Shown here piece by piece: positions 15,277 through 23,076 of a stretch of DNA of 64,000 bases. The translations under genes were made by a program, and so were the position numbers. The notes under the pieces were generated by a model. That model did not search any database. It worked only from the letters and a program-made list of their open reading frames with translations, and was not told the origin of the DNA. Every line of letters starts with the position of its first letter. The stretch's first letter is position 1. The stretch comes from Rhodobiaceae bacterium (GTDB taxonomy: Bacteria > Pseudomonadota > Alphaproteobacteria > Parvibaculales > Parvibaculaceae). The DNA lies in assembly GCA_003330885.1 (NCBI GenBank), contig CP030277.1, positions 3,708,001-3,772,000 of the forward strand, read 5' to 3'.

Positions 15277-15312
15277 TTAGAGGAAAAACTCTAATTAGAA
15301 TATTTCCTCTAA
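15277..15312. promoter_or_regulatory. Tandem palindromic operator for the divergent TetR regulator
   Basis: Two adjacent 18-base units, TTAGAG-N6-CTCTAA (15277-15294) and TTAGAA-N6-CTCTAA (15295-15312), together make a 36-base palindrome with only 4 positions unpaired. It sits 21 bases before the hydrolase-like gene and 52 bases before the TetR gene, so it can repress both. The double unit fits binding of two TetR dimers. Confidence 0.82.
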
Positions 15313-15364
15313 ATGCGACAATGTCAACCCTGTTTTGAGGTCCGCTCATCTGGTATGAGGGGGC

Positions 15365-16015
15365 ATGGGCAATAGAGAGCGAATAATCGAGGAAACTCTG
15401 CGGTTAATGAACGAGCACGGGGCTCAGTCCATTGGTACGACCCAGATAGCAGAGGCGCTGAAAATCAGCCCGGGCAATCTCTATTATCACTTCAAAAACA
15501 AGGAAGAGATCATCCGCATCCTGTTTGACGGCGTGGAACAGGGGCTGCGCGATCTCATCACCGCTGACATTGAAATCCCGATCAGTCCAACGCGGTTTGC
15601 AGGCTTCTACCTGCGCTCGCTGGAAGTGGTTTGGGACTATCGGTTTTTCTATGGCGGGCTTTTGCAACTGCTTCGGAAAGACGAAGAGTTGGCAGAGCGG
15701 TACCGCCAAGTACAGGCCGAAACCATTGATGGCTTGGAAGGCCTTGCCCGTCAGTTCGTGAAAGACGGGAACATGGAAAAACCCCGGGGCCGCAACGGCT
15801 ATCGCTCCGTGGCGCTCAACACCTGGCTCGTCTGGACAAACTGGATCCGCTACAAGCAGACCATGTCCCCCACCCAACTGGTGACACGGGAGGATCTGGC
15901 GGAAGGCGTCGGGCAGATATTTGATGTGCTCACGCCGTACCTCGATCCCGACTTTGAACGCGCCGCGCGCCGCGTCCTCGCAAGGGAACTGTCGGCAGGA
16001 TCAAGCGACGGGTGA
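15365..16015 (+). CDS. TetR/AcrR-family transcriptional regulator
   Basis: A 216-residue one-component regulator. The N-terminal helix-turn-helix reads GTTQIAEALKISPGNLYYHF (about residues 25-44), followed by the family KNKEEIIRILFDGV. The C-terminal ligand-binding and dimerisation part (about 60-205) is hydrophobic and Trp-rich, consistent with a greasy ligand. The start ATG at 15365 gives the usual short pre-HTH arm. It is divergent from the di-metal hydrolase-like operon, with a tandem palindrome between them, which strongly suggests local repression relieved by a small molecule, perhaps the substrate of that operon. Confidence 0.92.
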   Translation: MGNRERIIEETLRLMNEHGAQSIGTTQIAEALKISPGNLYYHFKNKEEIIRILFDGVEQGLRDLITADIEIPISPTRFAGFYLRSLEVVWDYRFFYGGLLQLLRKDEELAERYRQVQAETIDGLEGLARQFVKDGNMEKPRGRNGYRSVALNTWLVWTNWIRYKQTMSPTQLVTREDLAEGVGQIFDVLTPYLDPDFERAARRVLARELSAGSSDG

Positions 16016-16048
16016 GGGGGCACTGTGTCTTTCGCCAATCCAAGTTTG

Positions 16049-16212
16049 TCATTACCCGGCTTGTCCGGGTAATCCAGGGTGAGAAGACTCACTGCTGCTG
16101 CACCCCAAAACCTTGGAAGAACTCATGGTCTCTCTGCAGGGAGACGCCCCGAGATCGCTCTTGCTGCAAAATGCTCTCCGCCCCTGGATTGCCGGAACAT
16201 GTCCGGCAATGA
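16049..16212. repeat. Miniature element with inverted hairpin ends (MITE-like)
   Basis: The 358-base gap between the TetR gene and the next gene holds this 164-base element. Each end is itself a hairpin: CATTACCCGG...CCGGGTAAT on the left (16049-16079) and GATTGCCGG...CCGGCAATG on the right (16181-16212). The two ends are inverted repeats of one another, sharing AATCCAGGG outside the stems. About 100 bases between them have no convincing gene. Similar TCATTxCCGG...CCGGxAATCCAG palindromes are common in alphaproteobacterial genomes. No target-site duplication was resolved by eye. Confidence 0.6.
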
Positions 16213-16372
16213 GGTTTTCGGGGACGGTGGGTTTTGGGATAAATTTAGTCCAATGGTGTGGGCGGAAACTTGTCATACCTCGCTCAAAACGTACTAGGAT
16301 AATTTGAAGTGTAAATTTCAGTTTATAGAGAATGCCGTTGGGCAAGCGGTTTTCGAGTGAAGGGGGGAGGGT

Positions 16373-17365
16373 GTGTTTTCAAAGAACTTCTGGCTCATCG
16401 GTGTGGCGGTGATTGCGGGATTTGTGGCGTCATCTCTAGCGCATTCTTTCGGTCTGATTGGTCCAAATGCGTATGAAGTTGCTGTGGAGTCTGGAAGGTA
16501 TGTGGCTTCTCAGGTGGCCCAAGTTCGACATGCCAACGACGAACTTGAAGTCCCATTTTCAGTCGCAATGAGCAATAGAGACAATGCAAATCTGATCGAT
16601 CAGATGGTGGTGCCGGACAGTATATACGACATATCAATGTGGGCATATAGCGATGAATTCGCACAACGGATGGAGATGCCAGAGGGGCTTATATACACAA
16701 GCGAGGCTTTTCCGGACGAAGTTGAAGCTCTCAATTTTTCGGTTTTCACCAGTGGTGTGCGTAACGTATGTCGAGTGGGGTTGCTACTAAAGGAGGGCGT
16801 GCGTCTCGCCCTTCCGGATGGAGAGTGGATCAATCCAAGAGACCGCTTGGTACGATTGCTGACTATTGAAAGGGAAACTAGAGAAACAGACTGGCAAGGT
16901 TCCGGAAGGTGGGAGGAGGTGCGACGAGTTCTTCCAGACAAAGACAATTCTTTTTCGAAGCTTGTCGGATATCAAGGGGGGTATGTTGCTGGACAACCAC
17001 CAGATGGCCAAGTGAGCGTTAGACTAGCCCTTGCGACCGACCGCTTAGTGCCAGGGCTACGCTACATCGAGTTTTCCGCCTATTGCAGTAGTTTTTCTGC
17101 AATGGTGTGGGGATCTTTGCACAATGATGTACGTCTTTATCTGCAAATCCCACGATGGTTAGCATACCCATCTGGCGCCTATATCGGCCATAAAGATCCC
17201 TCGAAACCACAATCGTTGCTGGCCGAGGTTCCACACAGCCTTATAAGCCGCATACAGGATGTTCTGGTAGAACTCCACAAGGGTCGAAGTGCCCGCCTTA
17301 AATGGCGTGGCACGAGATACCAGATATTGAATCAGACTGATATCAGTCCGGATAGTGCAAGGTAG
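16373..17365 (+). CDS. Hypothetical membrane-anchored protein, AT-rich orphan
   Basis: A 330-residue protein not recognised. It starts at GTG 16373 behind a strong GGGGGGAGG. The N-terminus has one hydrophobic helix (about residues 5-25), giving a signal anchor or signal peptide, and the rest is a mixed soluble domain with four scattered Cys (about residues 128-245), likely extracytoplasmic. No catalytic motif is evident. Base composition is visibly lower in GC (one sampled 60-base line counts about 42%) and codon use is unlike its neighbours. It lies next to the hairpin-ended element. These points suggest horizontal acquisition. Function unknown. Confidence 0.6.
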   Translation: MFSKNFWLIGVAVIAGFVASSLAHSFGLIGPNAYEVAVESGRYVASQVAQVRHANDELEVPFSVAMSNRDNANLIDQMVVPDSIYDISMWAYSDEFAQRMEMPEGLIYTSEAFPDEVEALNFSVFTSGVRNVCRVGLLLKEGVRLALPDGEWINPRDRLVRLLTIERETRETDWQGSGRWEEVRRVLPDKDNSFSKLVGYQGGYVAGQPPDGQVSVRLALATDRLVPGLRYIEFSAYCSSFSAMVWGSLHNDVRLYLQIPRWLAYPSGAYIGHKDPSKPQSLLAEVPHSLISRIQDVLVELHKGRSARLKWRGTRYQILNQTDISPDSAR

Positions 17366-17501
17366 TTCAACATGACCTCTTCTTTTTTGTTTGAAAGGTG
17401 CAAAATGAAGTGGCAGTTCACTAGATAGGTAAATGGATTTTACAAAGCCGCCGCAACGAGTGTGCCCCCGCCGCGTCGCCACATGGGTATTGTCGGCACA
17501 C

Positions 17502-17804
17502 TCACCCCACAGGTGACGTCTCTCCCTGCTCAAACTTCACCACATTCATGGATTTCACAGTGAGCTTGCCCATGCCTTCGACGAAGGCAGCCATATGGGG
17601 CATGGCGAAGTGGGCGTCGAGGGCCGCCTGGTCTGCCCACTCTTCATAGATGCGAATGCGGGTGGGGTCTTCCAGATCCTGATAAAACGCATACGCGTGA
17701 CAGCCAGGCTCCGCGCGGCTCGCCGTGCCCATCGGGCCAGCCAGTTCCTTTGCAGCGGCAACGCTGCCCTCATCAATCTCGATAATTCCTGTGACAACAA
17801 GCAT
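17502..17804 (-). CDS. ABM-domain (putative quinol monooxygenase) small protein
   Basis: A 100-residue protein with the dimeric alpha+beta ferredoxin-like fold of the antibiotic biosynthesis monooxygenase family. Recognisable elements are MLVVTGIIEIDEGS at the start, EPGCHAYAFYQDLEDP in the middle and YEEWADQAALDAHFAMPHM, where the EEW and the late His are usual family positions. Members such as YgiN act on quinols, while others are haem-degrading or unassigned. The start at 17804 was chosen because the fold's first strand begins there; an upstream ATG adds 12 unlike residues. It is on the same strand as, and 132 bases downstream of, the SDR gene. Confidence 0.78.
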   Translation of the reverse strand: MLVVTGIIEIDEGSVAAAKELAGPMGTASRAEPGCHAYAFYQDLEDPTRIRIYEEWADQAALDAHFAMPHMAAFVEGMGKLTVKSMNVVKFEQGETSPVG

Positions 17805-17936
17805 GGCTCTCTCCCTCGGTGCCAGACAGTGCCGCGGCAAGCGCCCGACCTCCCTGTCTGCTCCATGAACATAGGCATGCGCTGCTTGGTTTCAAAGGGA
17901 GGTACCTGAAGGTAACCGGGCTTCAGGCCGAATGCG

Positions 17937-18752
17937 TCAGTCTGCGTTTTGCCGGTTAAACAGGAAGCCATAGCGCGTTGGCAGCAGCCGCTGGATCCAA
18001 TCAACCATGCGCGCATCAAAGCCAATCAGGATACGGGGTTTGTTCTTCTTGATACCGTTCACGATTGTAAGGGCTGCTTTCTCTGGCGTCGTTTTAGCAA
18101 GCTGATCAAACCCATCTTGCGCCTCTTCTTGTTCGGCAACAGTGGTGCTTTGCAGGAAGCGGGCATTGCGAAGGATGTTTGTTTTGATGCCGCCCGGGTG
18201 AACGCAAGAGACACCGATGTTTGTGTCCTTCATTTCCAGGCGCAGCGCTTCGGTGAAGCCGCGAATGGCAAACTTGGCGGAATTATAGGCCGCTTGTGTG
18301 CGCACGGAGATGAGCCCGAAAATGCTCGACACGTTGACAATGTGCCCCGCACCTTTCGCCTGCATCTGTGGCAGGAAGGCCTTGGAGCCATAGACCATGC
18401 CCCAGAAGTCGATATTCATGACCCACTCAAAATCTTCGTAGGTGAGTTCTTCAACGAGGGCGACCTGAGCGACACCTGCATTGTTAATGACAATGTCCGC
18501 GCCGCCATGGGTCCCCGCTATTTCATCTGCAAACGCATAGATCGCATCCTTGTCGGAGACATCAATGATATGCGTGGAGACACTGCCACCGCTTGCTTTG
18601 ATGTTTTCGGCTGTCTTTTCAAGACCGGCGCGATCGACATCGGTAATGGCAACATGCTTCGCGCCCTCGCGGGAAAGAAGTTCTGCGGTTGCGCGGCCAA
18701 TGCCACTGGCAGCTCCTGTAACAACGGCAACTTTTCCGGCAATCTCAGTCAT
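17937..18752 (-). CDS. Short-chain dehydrogenase/reductase
   Basis: A 271-residue classical SDR. The NAD(P)-binding TGAASGIG (about residues 11-18), NNAG, the catalytic Ser in VNVSSIFGLIS and the YNSAKFAIRGF YxxxK motif (Tyr near 154) are all present, as is the PG motif VHPGGIKTNI. The C-terminus is basic and hydrophobic (RLLPTRYGFLFN). Such enzymes oxidise or reduce alcohols and ketones; the substrate is unknown. The start at 18752 is preceded by GGGAGAG; a longer in-frame start at 18806 lies within promoter palindromes. Two palindromes upstream suggest control by an unlinked repressor. Confidence 0.9.
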   Translation of the reverse strand: MTEIAGKVAVVTGAASGIGRATAELLSREGAKHVAITDVDRAGLEKTAENIKASGGSVSTHIIDVSDKDAIYAFADEIAGTHGGADIVINNAGVAQVALVEELTYEDFEWVMNIDFWGMVYGSKAFLPQMQAKGAGHIVNVSSIFGLISVRTQAAYNSAKFAIRGFTEALRLEMKDTNIGVSCVHPGGIKTNILRNARFLQSTTVAEQEEAQDGFDQLAKTTPEKAALTIVNGIKKNKPRILIGFDARMVDWIQRLLPTRYGFLFNRQNAD

Positions 18753-18783
18753 TGGGTCTCTCCCTTTATCTCTCACATGCGAG

Positions 18784-18816
18784 TGACAAATTGTCATTTT
18801 GGGCACTTATAGTGCC
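18784..18816. promoter_or_regulatory. Paired palindromes upstream of the SDR gene
   Basis: TGACAAATTGTCA (18784-18796) is a perfect 13-base palindrome, and GGCACT-TAT-AGTGCC (18802-18816) is a perfect 6-base-arm inverted repeat 5 bases further on. They lie 32-64 bases upstream of the SDR start and about 180-210 bases before phoR. TGACA-N-TGTCA sequences are common TetR or MarR operators; the cognate regulator is not adjacent. Confidence 0.5.
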
Positions 18817-18993
18817 TTTCTGCGGAGATGTCGCCTCTGGCTCCAATTTTCCTGCCTGCCTCAACCTTAATCGGCAGAAAACGGCGGAAAACCCAGCAAT
18901 CATTGAGATTGTCGTATTAGTTTCATATGAACACCGCACAAGGAGCGATTCTGTCACGCGAAGGGGCGTGAGACGTGTCGGTTGGAGCAAAAG

Positions 18994-20322
18994 ATGGCGG
19001 TGGCTAAGCAAGACAGGGAAACAGGCAAGGACGTGAAGGCACGAAATGCGCCTGATATTGTCGCTGTCGCAATTGTTCAGGCCAGGCTTCTTATTGTGGT
19101 CGCGGCCGCGGTCTTTGGCTTCCTCTATCTGTCCGGCCTGACATCCGTTGAGATCTCCGTCATCGGATTTTTTGCTCTGGCGTTTGGTGCTGTCGGCCAG
19201 ACTTATTTTGCGGAAGATAAGCGTCGCCGCGACGTGGCACGCGCGGTCGCAGATAGTCAGGCTGCCCAATCCCGCGAAGGCATTGGGAGTGTCGTGCTGG
19301 AGCAGATGCAGGATGCGGTTGTGCTGTTGGATGGCGATGGGCGCATCATCTATCACAATGGCTCCGCTGAGCGCTTCGTTGGATTGTCAGCGACGGGCAA
19401 GCTTGTCCCCTCCGTCTTGCGCGAACCCATCCTGCTCGATGCTATTGAGCGTGTGCGGACCGGCGGTGCAGCAGAAGAAATTGAATATGTCAGCCCTGTG
19501 CCTGTCGAACAGCATTTTCAGACTGTCATCACGCCAGCTGAGACTGCTGAATATGATGGCACCGGTACGCCGACGCTGCTGGCGCTGCATGATGTGACGG
19601 ATATGAAGCGGGTTGAGCAGATGCGCGTCGACTTCGTTGCCAATGCCAGCCACGAGCTCAAAACACCTCTTGCCTCGCTCTCCGGATTCATTGAGACCCT
19701 GCAGGGCCCGGCGAAAGACGACGCGGATGCTCAGGAGAGGTTTCTTGGCATCATGGGAGAACAGGCGACCCGCATGCAGCGTCTGATTGAGGACCTGCTC
19801 TCTTTGAGCCGCATTGAGTTGCGCGAACACATGCCCCCACGGGGGACCGTCAGCGTCTCCGGCCTTGTGAAAGACGTCGTCGATGCAATCGGCCCGATTG
19901 CCGAGCGCGACCAGGTAACCATTGACGTTGCCATGCCCGAAGACCTGCCCATGATCAGGGGCGACTGGGATGAACTTTTGCAGGTCGTGCAGAACCTCGT
20001 GGACAATGCGGTGAAATATGGACAAAGCGGCGGGCGCGTTGAGATTTCAGCAAATCGCATAGATGGGTTGCCTGATTCTTCAGCCGGCACATGTGTTGAG
20101 TTAAAGGTGCGGGATTTTGGCCCAGGTATCCCAAGAGAGCAGATTCCAAGGCTGACCGAGCGTTTCTACCGTATAGATGTGGCGACAAGCCGGGAGCGTG
20201 GCGGCACAGGCCTGGGGCTTGCCATCGTCAAACACATTCTCAATCGCCACAACACCGAGCTCCGCTGTGACAGCGTGGTGGGCGAAGGGGCCACGTTTTC
20301 CGTCCGTTTTTCGTTGGTTTGA
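18994..20322 (+). CDS. phoR: Phosphate regulon sensor histidine kinase PhoR
   Basis: A 442-residue kinase. Two membrane helices occupy about residues 25-65, then a PAS domain (about 95-200; VVLLDGDGRIIYHN, LLALHDVTDMKRVEQ). The HisKA box is FVANASHELKTPLASLSGF with phospho-His near 218, and the HATPase shows NLVDNAVKYG, DFGPGIP and GTGLGLAIVKHIL. This is the PhoR arrangement, and the pst-phoU-phoB genes follow. PhoR phosphorylates PhoB under phosphate limitation and is restrained by PstSCAB-PhoU. The ATG at 18994 has GGAG six bases upstream; a TTG four codons earlier overlaps that ribosome site and is less likely. Confidence 0.94.
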   Translation: MAVAKQDRETGKDVKARNAPDIVAVAIVQARLLIVVAAAVFGFLYLSGLTSVEISVIGFFALAFGAVGQTYFAEDKRRRDVARAVADSQAAQSREGIGSVVLEQMQDAVVLLDGDGRIIYHNGSAERFVGLSATGKLVPSVLREPILLDAIERVRTGGAAEEIEYVSPVPVEQHFQTVITPAETAEYDGTGTPTLLALHDVTDMKRVEQMRVDFVANASHELKTPLASLSGFIETLQGPAKDDADAQERFLGIMGEQATRMQRLIEDLLSLSRIELREHMPPRGTVSVSGLVKDVVDAIGPIAERDQVTIDVAMPEDLPMIRGDWDELLQVVQNLVDNAVKYGQSGGRVEISANRIDGLPDSSAGTCVELKVRDFGPGIPREQIPRLTERFYRIDVATSRERGGTGLGLAIVKHILNRHNTELRCDSVVGEGATFSVRFSLV

Positions 20323-20350
20323 AAAATCCTTTTAAAATCAACGACTTGGA

Positions 20351-20368
20351 CTGTCATGTAACTGTTAC
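20351..20368 (+). promoter_or_regulatory. Pho box upstream of pstS
   Basis: CTGTCAT (20351-20357), four bases and CTGTTAC (20362-20368) match the PhoB consensus of two 7-base CTGTCAT units spaced by 4. It lies 203 bases before the pstS start, after phoR, which implies a phosphate-starvation promoter for pstSCAB-phoU-phoB separate from phoR transcription. Confidence 0.85.
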
Positions 20369-20570
20369 AGTTTTGTCGTATTCCCTTCGTGGACCGGCCA
20401 TAGCGTGCCCCACGCATCAGGAAGGATGACGGGAAGAACCCGGCAACTTCTTGGGATGAGGGGGCAGGCGAGGTGGCTAAACACTCACGCGGCCCGGCTT
20501 GCCAATTATCCGGCTTGCCAAGCGACTTGAGCTTAGTTGGCAGGGATATCCAACGGATTGGAGAATAACC

Positions 20571-21620
20571 GTGAACTTTAAAAACCTGGCCCAGAACGTG
20601 GCTGTAGCAGCATCAGTTGCTGTTGCGTCTTTCACCATGGTGGGCGTCGCTGAAGCCCGCGATCAAATTCAGATTGTCGGCTCATCGACTGTCTTCCCAT
20701 TCTCAACGGCTGTGGCTGAGCGTTTCGGCCAGACAACGTCGTTCAGTACACCTGTTGTTGAATCAACCGGTTCCGGCGGCGGAATGAAGCTTTTCTGTTC
20801 AGGCGTTGGTCTTGAGCACCCAGACATTACCAACGCGTCTCGCCGGATCAAAGAGTCAGAATTCGGGAAATGCACAGACAATGGCATCACGATCACAGAA
20901 GTGAAGATCGGCTTTGACGGCATTGTTCTCGCGAACTCCAAAGAGGGCGCAGAGTTTTACCTGACGACACGGGACATCTTCCTGGCGCTTGCTAAGGAAA
21001 TCCCGGACGGCAATGGTGGCCTGATCGAAAACCCGCATACAAACTGGTCTGATGTGAACCCACAGCTCCCTGATCTCCGCATCGAAGTTCTTGGACCTCC
21101 TCCAACTTCGGGTACGCGCGACGCATTCGTTGAGCTTGCCATGGAAGCGGGTGCAAAGACTTTCCCAGAGCTGAAGGCGCTCCGCAAGGAAGACAAGAAA
21201 GCCTTTAAGGCAATCGCTCATTCGGTCCGCGAAGATGGTGCTTTCGTTGAAGCTGGCGAGAACGACAATCTCATCGTTCAGAAGCTGACTGCCAATCCAA
21301 ATGCGCTTGGCATTTTCGGTTTCTCCTTCCTCGACCAGAACTCTGATCGCCTGAAAGGCTCTATTGTTGATGGCAATGCGCCAACATTCGACAATATCGC
21401 TGGTGGTGCCTATCCGATCTCTCGCTCACTCTTCTTCTATGTGAAGCAGGAGCATGTCGGAACAGTGCCCGGTATCGAAGAGTTCCTGGCAGAGTTCACA
21501 AGCGAAGGCGCTTGGGGCCCAGATGGCTATCTCATCGATAAAGGTCTGATCCCACTTCCAGATGCTGACCGTGAAGCAATCCGCGGTTCTGCGACATCAC
21601 TGGCACCGCTTGCCATGTAA
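20571..21620 (+). CDS. pstS: Phosphate-binding protein PstS
   Basis: A 349-residue periplasmic binding protein starting at GTG 20571 with GGAG 7 bases upstream. The signal peptide ends at VAEA before RDQIQIVGSSTVFPF, where the GSST-type segment contributes phosphate ligands; STGSGGGMKLFCSG and PPTSGTRDAF are the other phosphate-contact loops of this PstS branch. It delivers phosphate to PstCA. Length and motifs are normal for the alphaproteobacterial type. A GC-rich hairpin follows the stop, probably uncoupling its high expression from pstC. A longer reading frame from 20499 would cover the ribosome site and place the signal peptide inside the protein, so it was not used. Confidence 0.96.
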   Translation: MNFKNLAQNVAVAASVAVASFTMVGVAEARDQIQIVGSSTVFPFSTAVAERFGQTTSFSTPVVESTGSGGGMKLFCSGVGLEHPDITNASRRIKESEFGKCTDNGITITEVKIGFDGIVLANSKEGAEFYLTTRDIFLALAKEIPDGNGGLIENPHTNWSDVNPQLPDLRIEVLGPPPTSGTRDAFVELAMEAGAKTFPELKALRKEDKKAFKAIAHSVREDGAFVEAGENDNLIVQKLTANPNALGIFGFSFLDQNSDRLKGSIVDGNAPTFDNIAGGAYPISRSLFFYVKQEHVGTVPGIEEFLAEFTSEGAWGPDGYLIDKGLIPLPDADREAIRGSATSLAPLAM

Positions 21621-21626
21621 TTCTGT

Positions 21627-21650
21627 CAGGCGGGCCCTCGGGCCCGCCTG
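21627..21650 (+). terminator. Intercistronic hairpin between pstS and pstC
   Basis: Perfect 11-base inverted repeat, CAGGCGGGCCC and GGGCCCGCCTG, right after the pstS stop, with a weak CTTTCTC tail instead of a T-run. It probably stabilises the 3' end of pstS mRNA or partly terminates, leaving pstCAB less expressed. Confidence 0.65.
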
Positions 21651-21693
21651 AACCTTTCTCAATAACAATCAAAAAAGTTTTCTGGCGGGCGAG

Positions 21694-23076
21694 ATGGACA
21701 CCTCAGTACTGGTTGTAACAATCCTAATCCTGACATTGTTTGGGTACTGGATGGGACGATCCCGAGCACGCCTTTTGGCAGGGAGCGAGCACCTCTCTGT
21801 TCTGCACTCTCTTCCGAGCTATCACGGTTCCTATGTCGCCCTCTGGTGCGGTCTGCCGGCACTCCTGCTTATCGCTGCCTGGCTGGTATTCGAACCGGCC
21901 ATCATCGAATACATCGTCATAGAAGCAATTCCTGGCGCCCGTGCTCTTGAGCCTGCCCAATTGAGCTTGCTGGTCGCTGATATTCGCAATCTTACATCTG
22001 GCAATATTGTCAGTCGTGAAATTGACCCGGCTCTCGCCGCTGCCGGGGAGCACTACCTGTCCCTGCAACGTACGAGCCATGCGGCCCTCATTGTTTTGGC
22101 TTTGTCCGGCGCGGTTTATGGTCTCTATCTAGCGAGAAAAAATCAGACACGCGAGTTCCGCGCGCGCAACCGGGTTGAGCAGATTGTCCGCATCATCATG
22201 GTTGTGGCCTCGACAATTGCGATCCTCACCACCGTTGGCATCATTCTGTCGCTCATTTTTGAGACGCTTCGTTTCTTTGAGAAAGTGAGCGTCAGCGAGT
22301 TTCTGTTTGGTCTCAACTGGAGCCCGCAAACAGCATTGCGTGCTGAGCAGGTCGGCTCCTCTGGCGCCTTTGGCGCGGTTCCAATTTTTGCAGGCACATT
22401 TATGATCACAGGGCTCGCCATGTTGGTGGCGGTGCCTATTGGACTGCTCTCTGCAATCTATATGTCGGAATATGCAGGACCAAAAATGCGGTCGGTCGCG
22501 AAGCCGGTCCTGGAAGTGCTCGCAGGTATTCCAACAGTTGTCTACGGCTTCTTTGCCGCTCTTACCGTTGCGCCTTTCTTTCGGCAGACGGGCGAAGCCG
22601 CAGGTCTCATGGTGTCATCGGAGTCGGCTCTGGCGGCGGGCATGGTTATGGGCGTCATGATCATCCCCTTCGTTTCATCTCTTTCTGACGATGTCATGAA
22701 CGCTGTACCGCAGTCTCTTCGCGATGGTGCTTACGCACTCGGTGCAACGCAGTCAGAAACCATTAAGCAGGTCATTCTTCCCGCTGCTTTGCCAGGTATT
22801 GTCGGTGCCGTGTTGCTCGCTATCTCGCGAGCCATTGGTGAGACCATGATCGTGGTCATGGCAGCAGGCCTTGCAGCCAATCTGACGGCCAATCCCTTGG
22901 AAGCTGTCACGACTGTTACCGTTCAAATTGTCACTCTGCTTGTAGGGGACCAGGAATTCGACAGCGCCAAAACGCTGGCAGCTTTTGCCCTTGGATTGGT
23001 GCTCTTCATTATCACTCTCGGGCTGAACATGATCGCTCTTCGCGTCGTTCGCAAATACAGCGAGAAATATGACTGA
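21694..23076 (+). CDS. pstC: Phosphate ABC transporter permease PstC
   Basis: A 460-residue inner-membrane permease, longer than the E. coli protein because of an N-terminal region of about 150 residues with extra membrane segments; this long form is usual in Alphaproteobacteria. The binding-protein-dependent permease domain begins around residue 245 and contains the EAA-like loop DGAYALGATQSETIKQVILP that docks with PstB. IPTVVYGFFA and ISRAIGETMIVVMAAG are typical PstC signatures. With PstA it forms the phosphate channel. Its stop overlaps the pstA start by 8 bases, indicating coupled translation. Confidence 0.95.
   Translation: MDTSVLVVTILILTLFGYWMGRSRARLLAGSEHLSVLHSLPSYHGSYVALWCGLPALLLIAAWLVFEPAIIEYIVIEAIPGARALEPAQLSLLVADIRNLTSGNIVSREIDPALAAAGEHYLSLQRTSHAALIVLALSGAVYGLYLARKNQTREFRARNRVEQIVRIIMVVASTIAILTTVGIILSLIFETLRFFEKVSVSEFLFGLNWSPQTALRAEQVGSSGAFGAVPIFAGTFMITGLAMLVAVPIGLLSAIYMSEYAGPKMRSVAKPVLEVLAGIPTVVYGFFAALTVAPFFRQTGEAAGLMVSSESALAAGMVMGVMIIPFVSSLSDDVMNAVPQSLRDGAYALGATQSETIKQVILPAALPGIVGAVLLAISRAIGETMIVVMAAGLAANLTANPLEAVTTVTVQIVTLLVGDQEFDSAKTLAAFALGLVLFIITLGLNMIALRVVRKYSEKYD

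Noticed and set aside
16012-16307. Several short overlapping reading frames in the gap before the orphan gene
   Set aside because: They are products of the inverted hairpin ends and have no ribosome sites or domains.
20499-20570. Upstream ATG for pstS
   Set aside because: It would bury the signal peptide; GTG 20571 has a proper ribosome site and signal.
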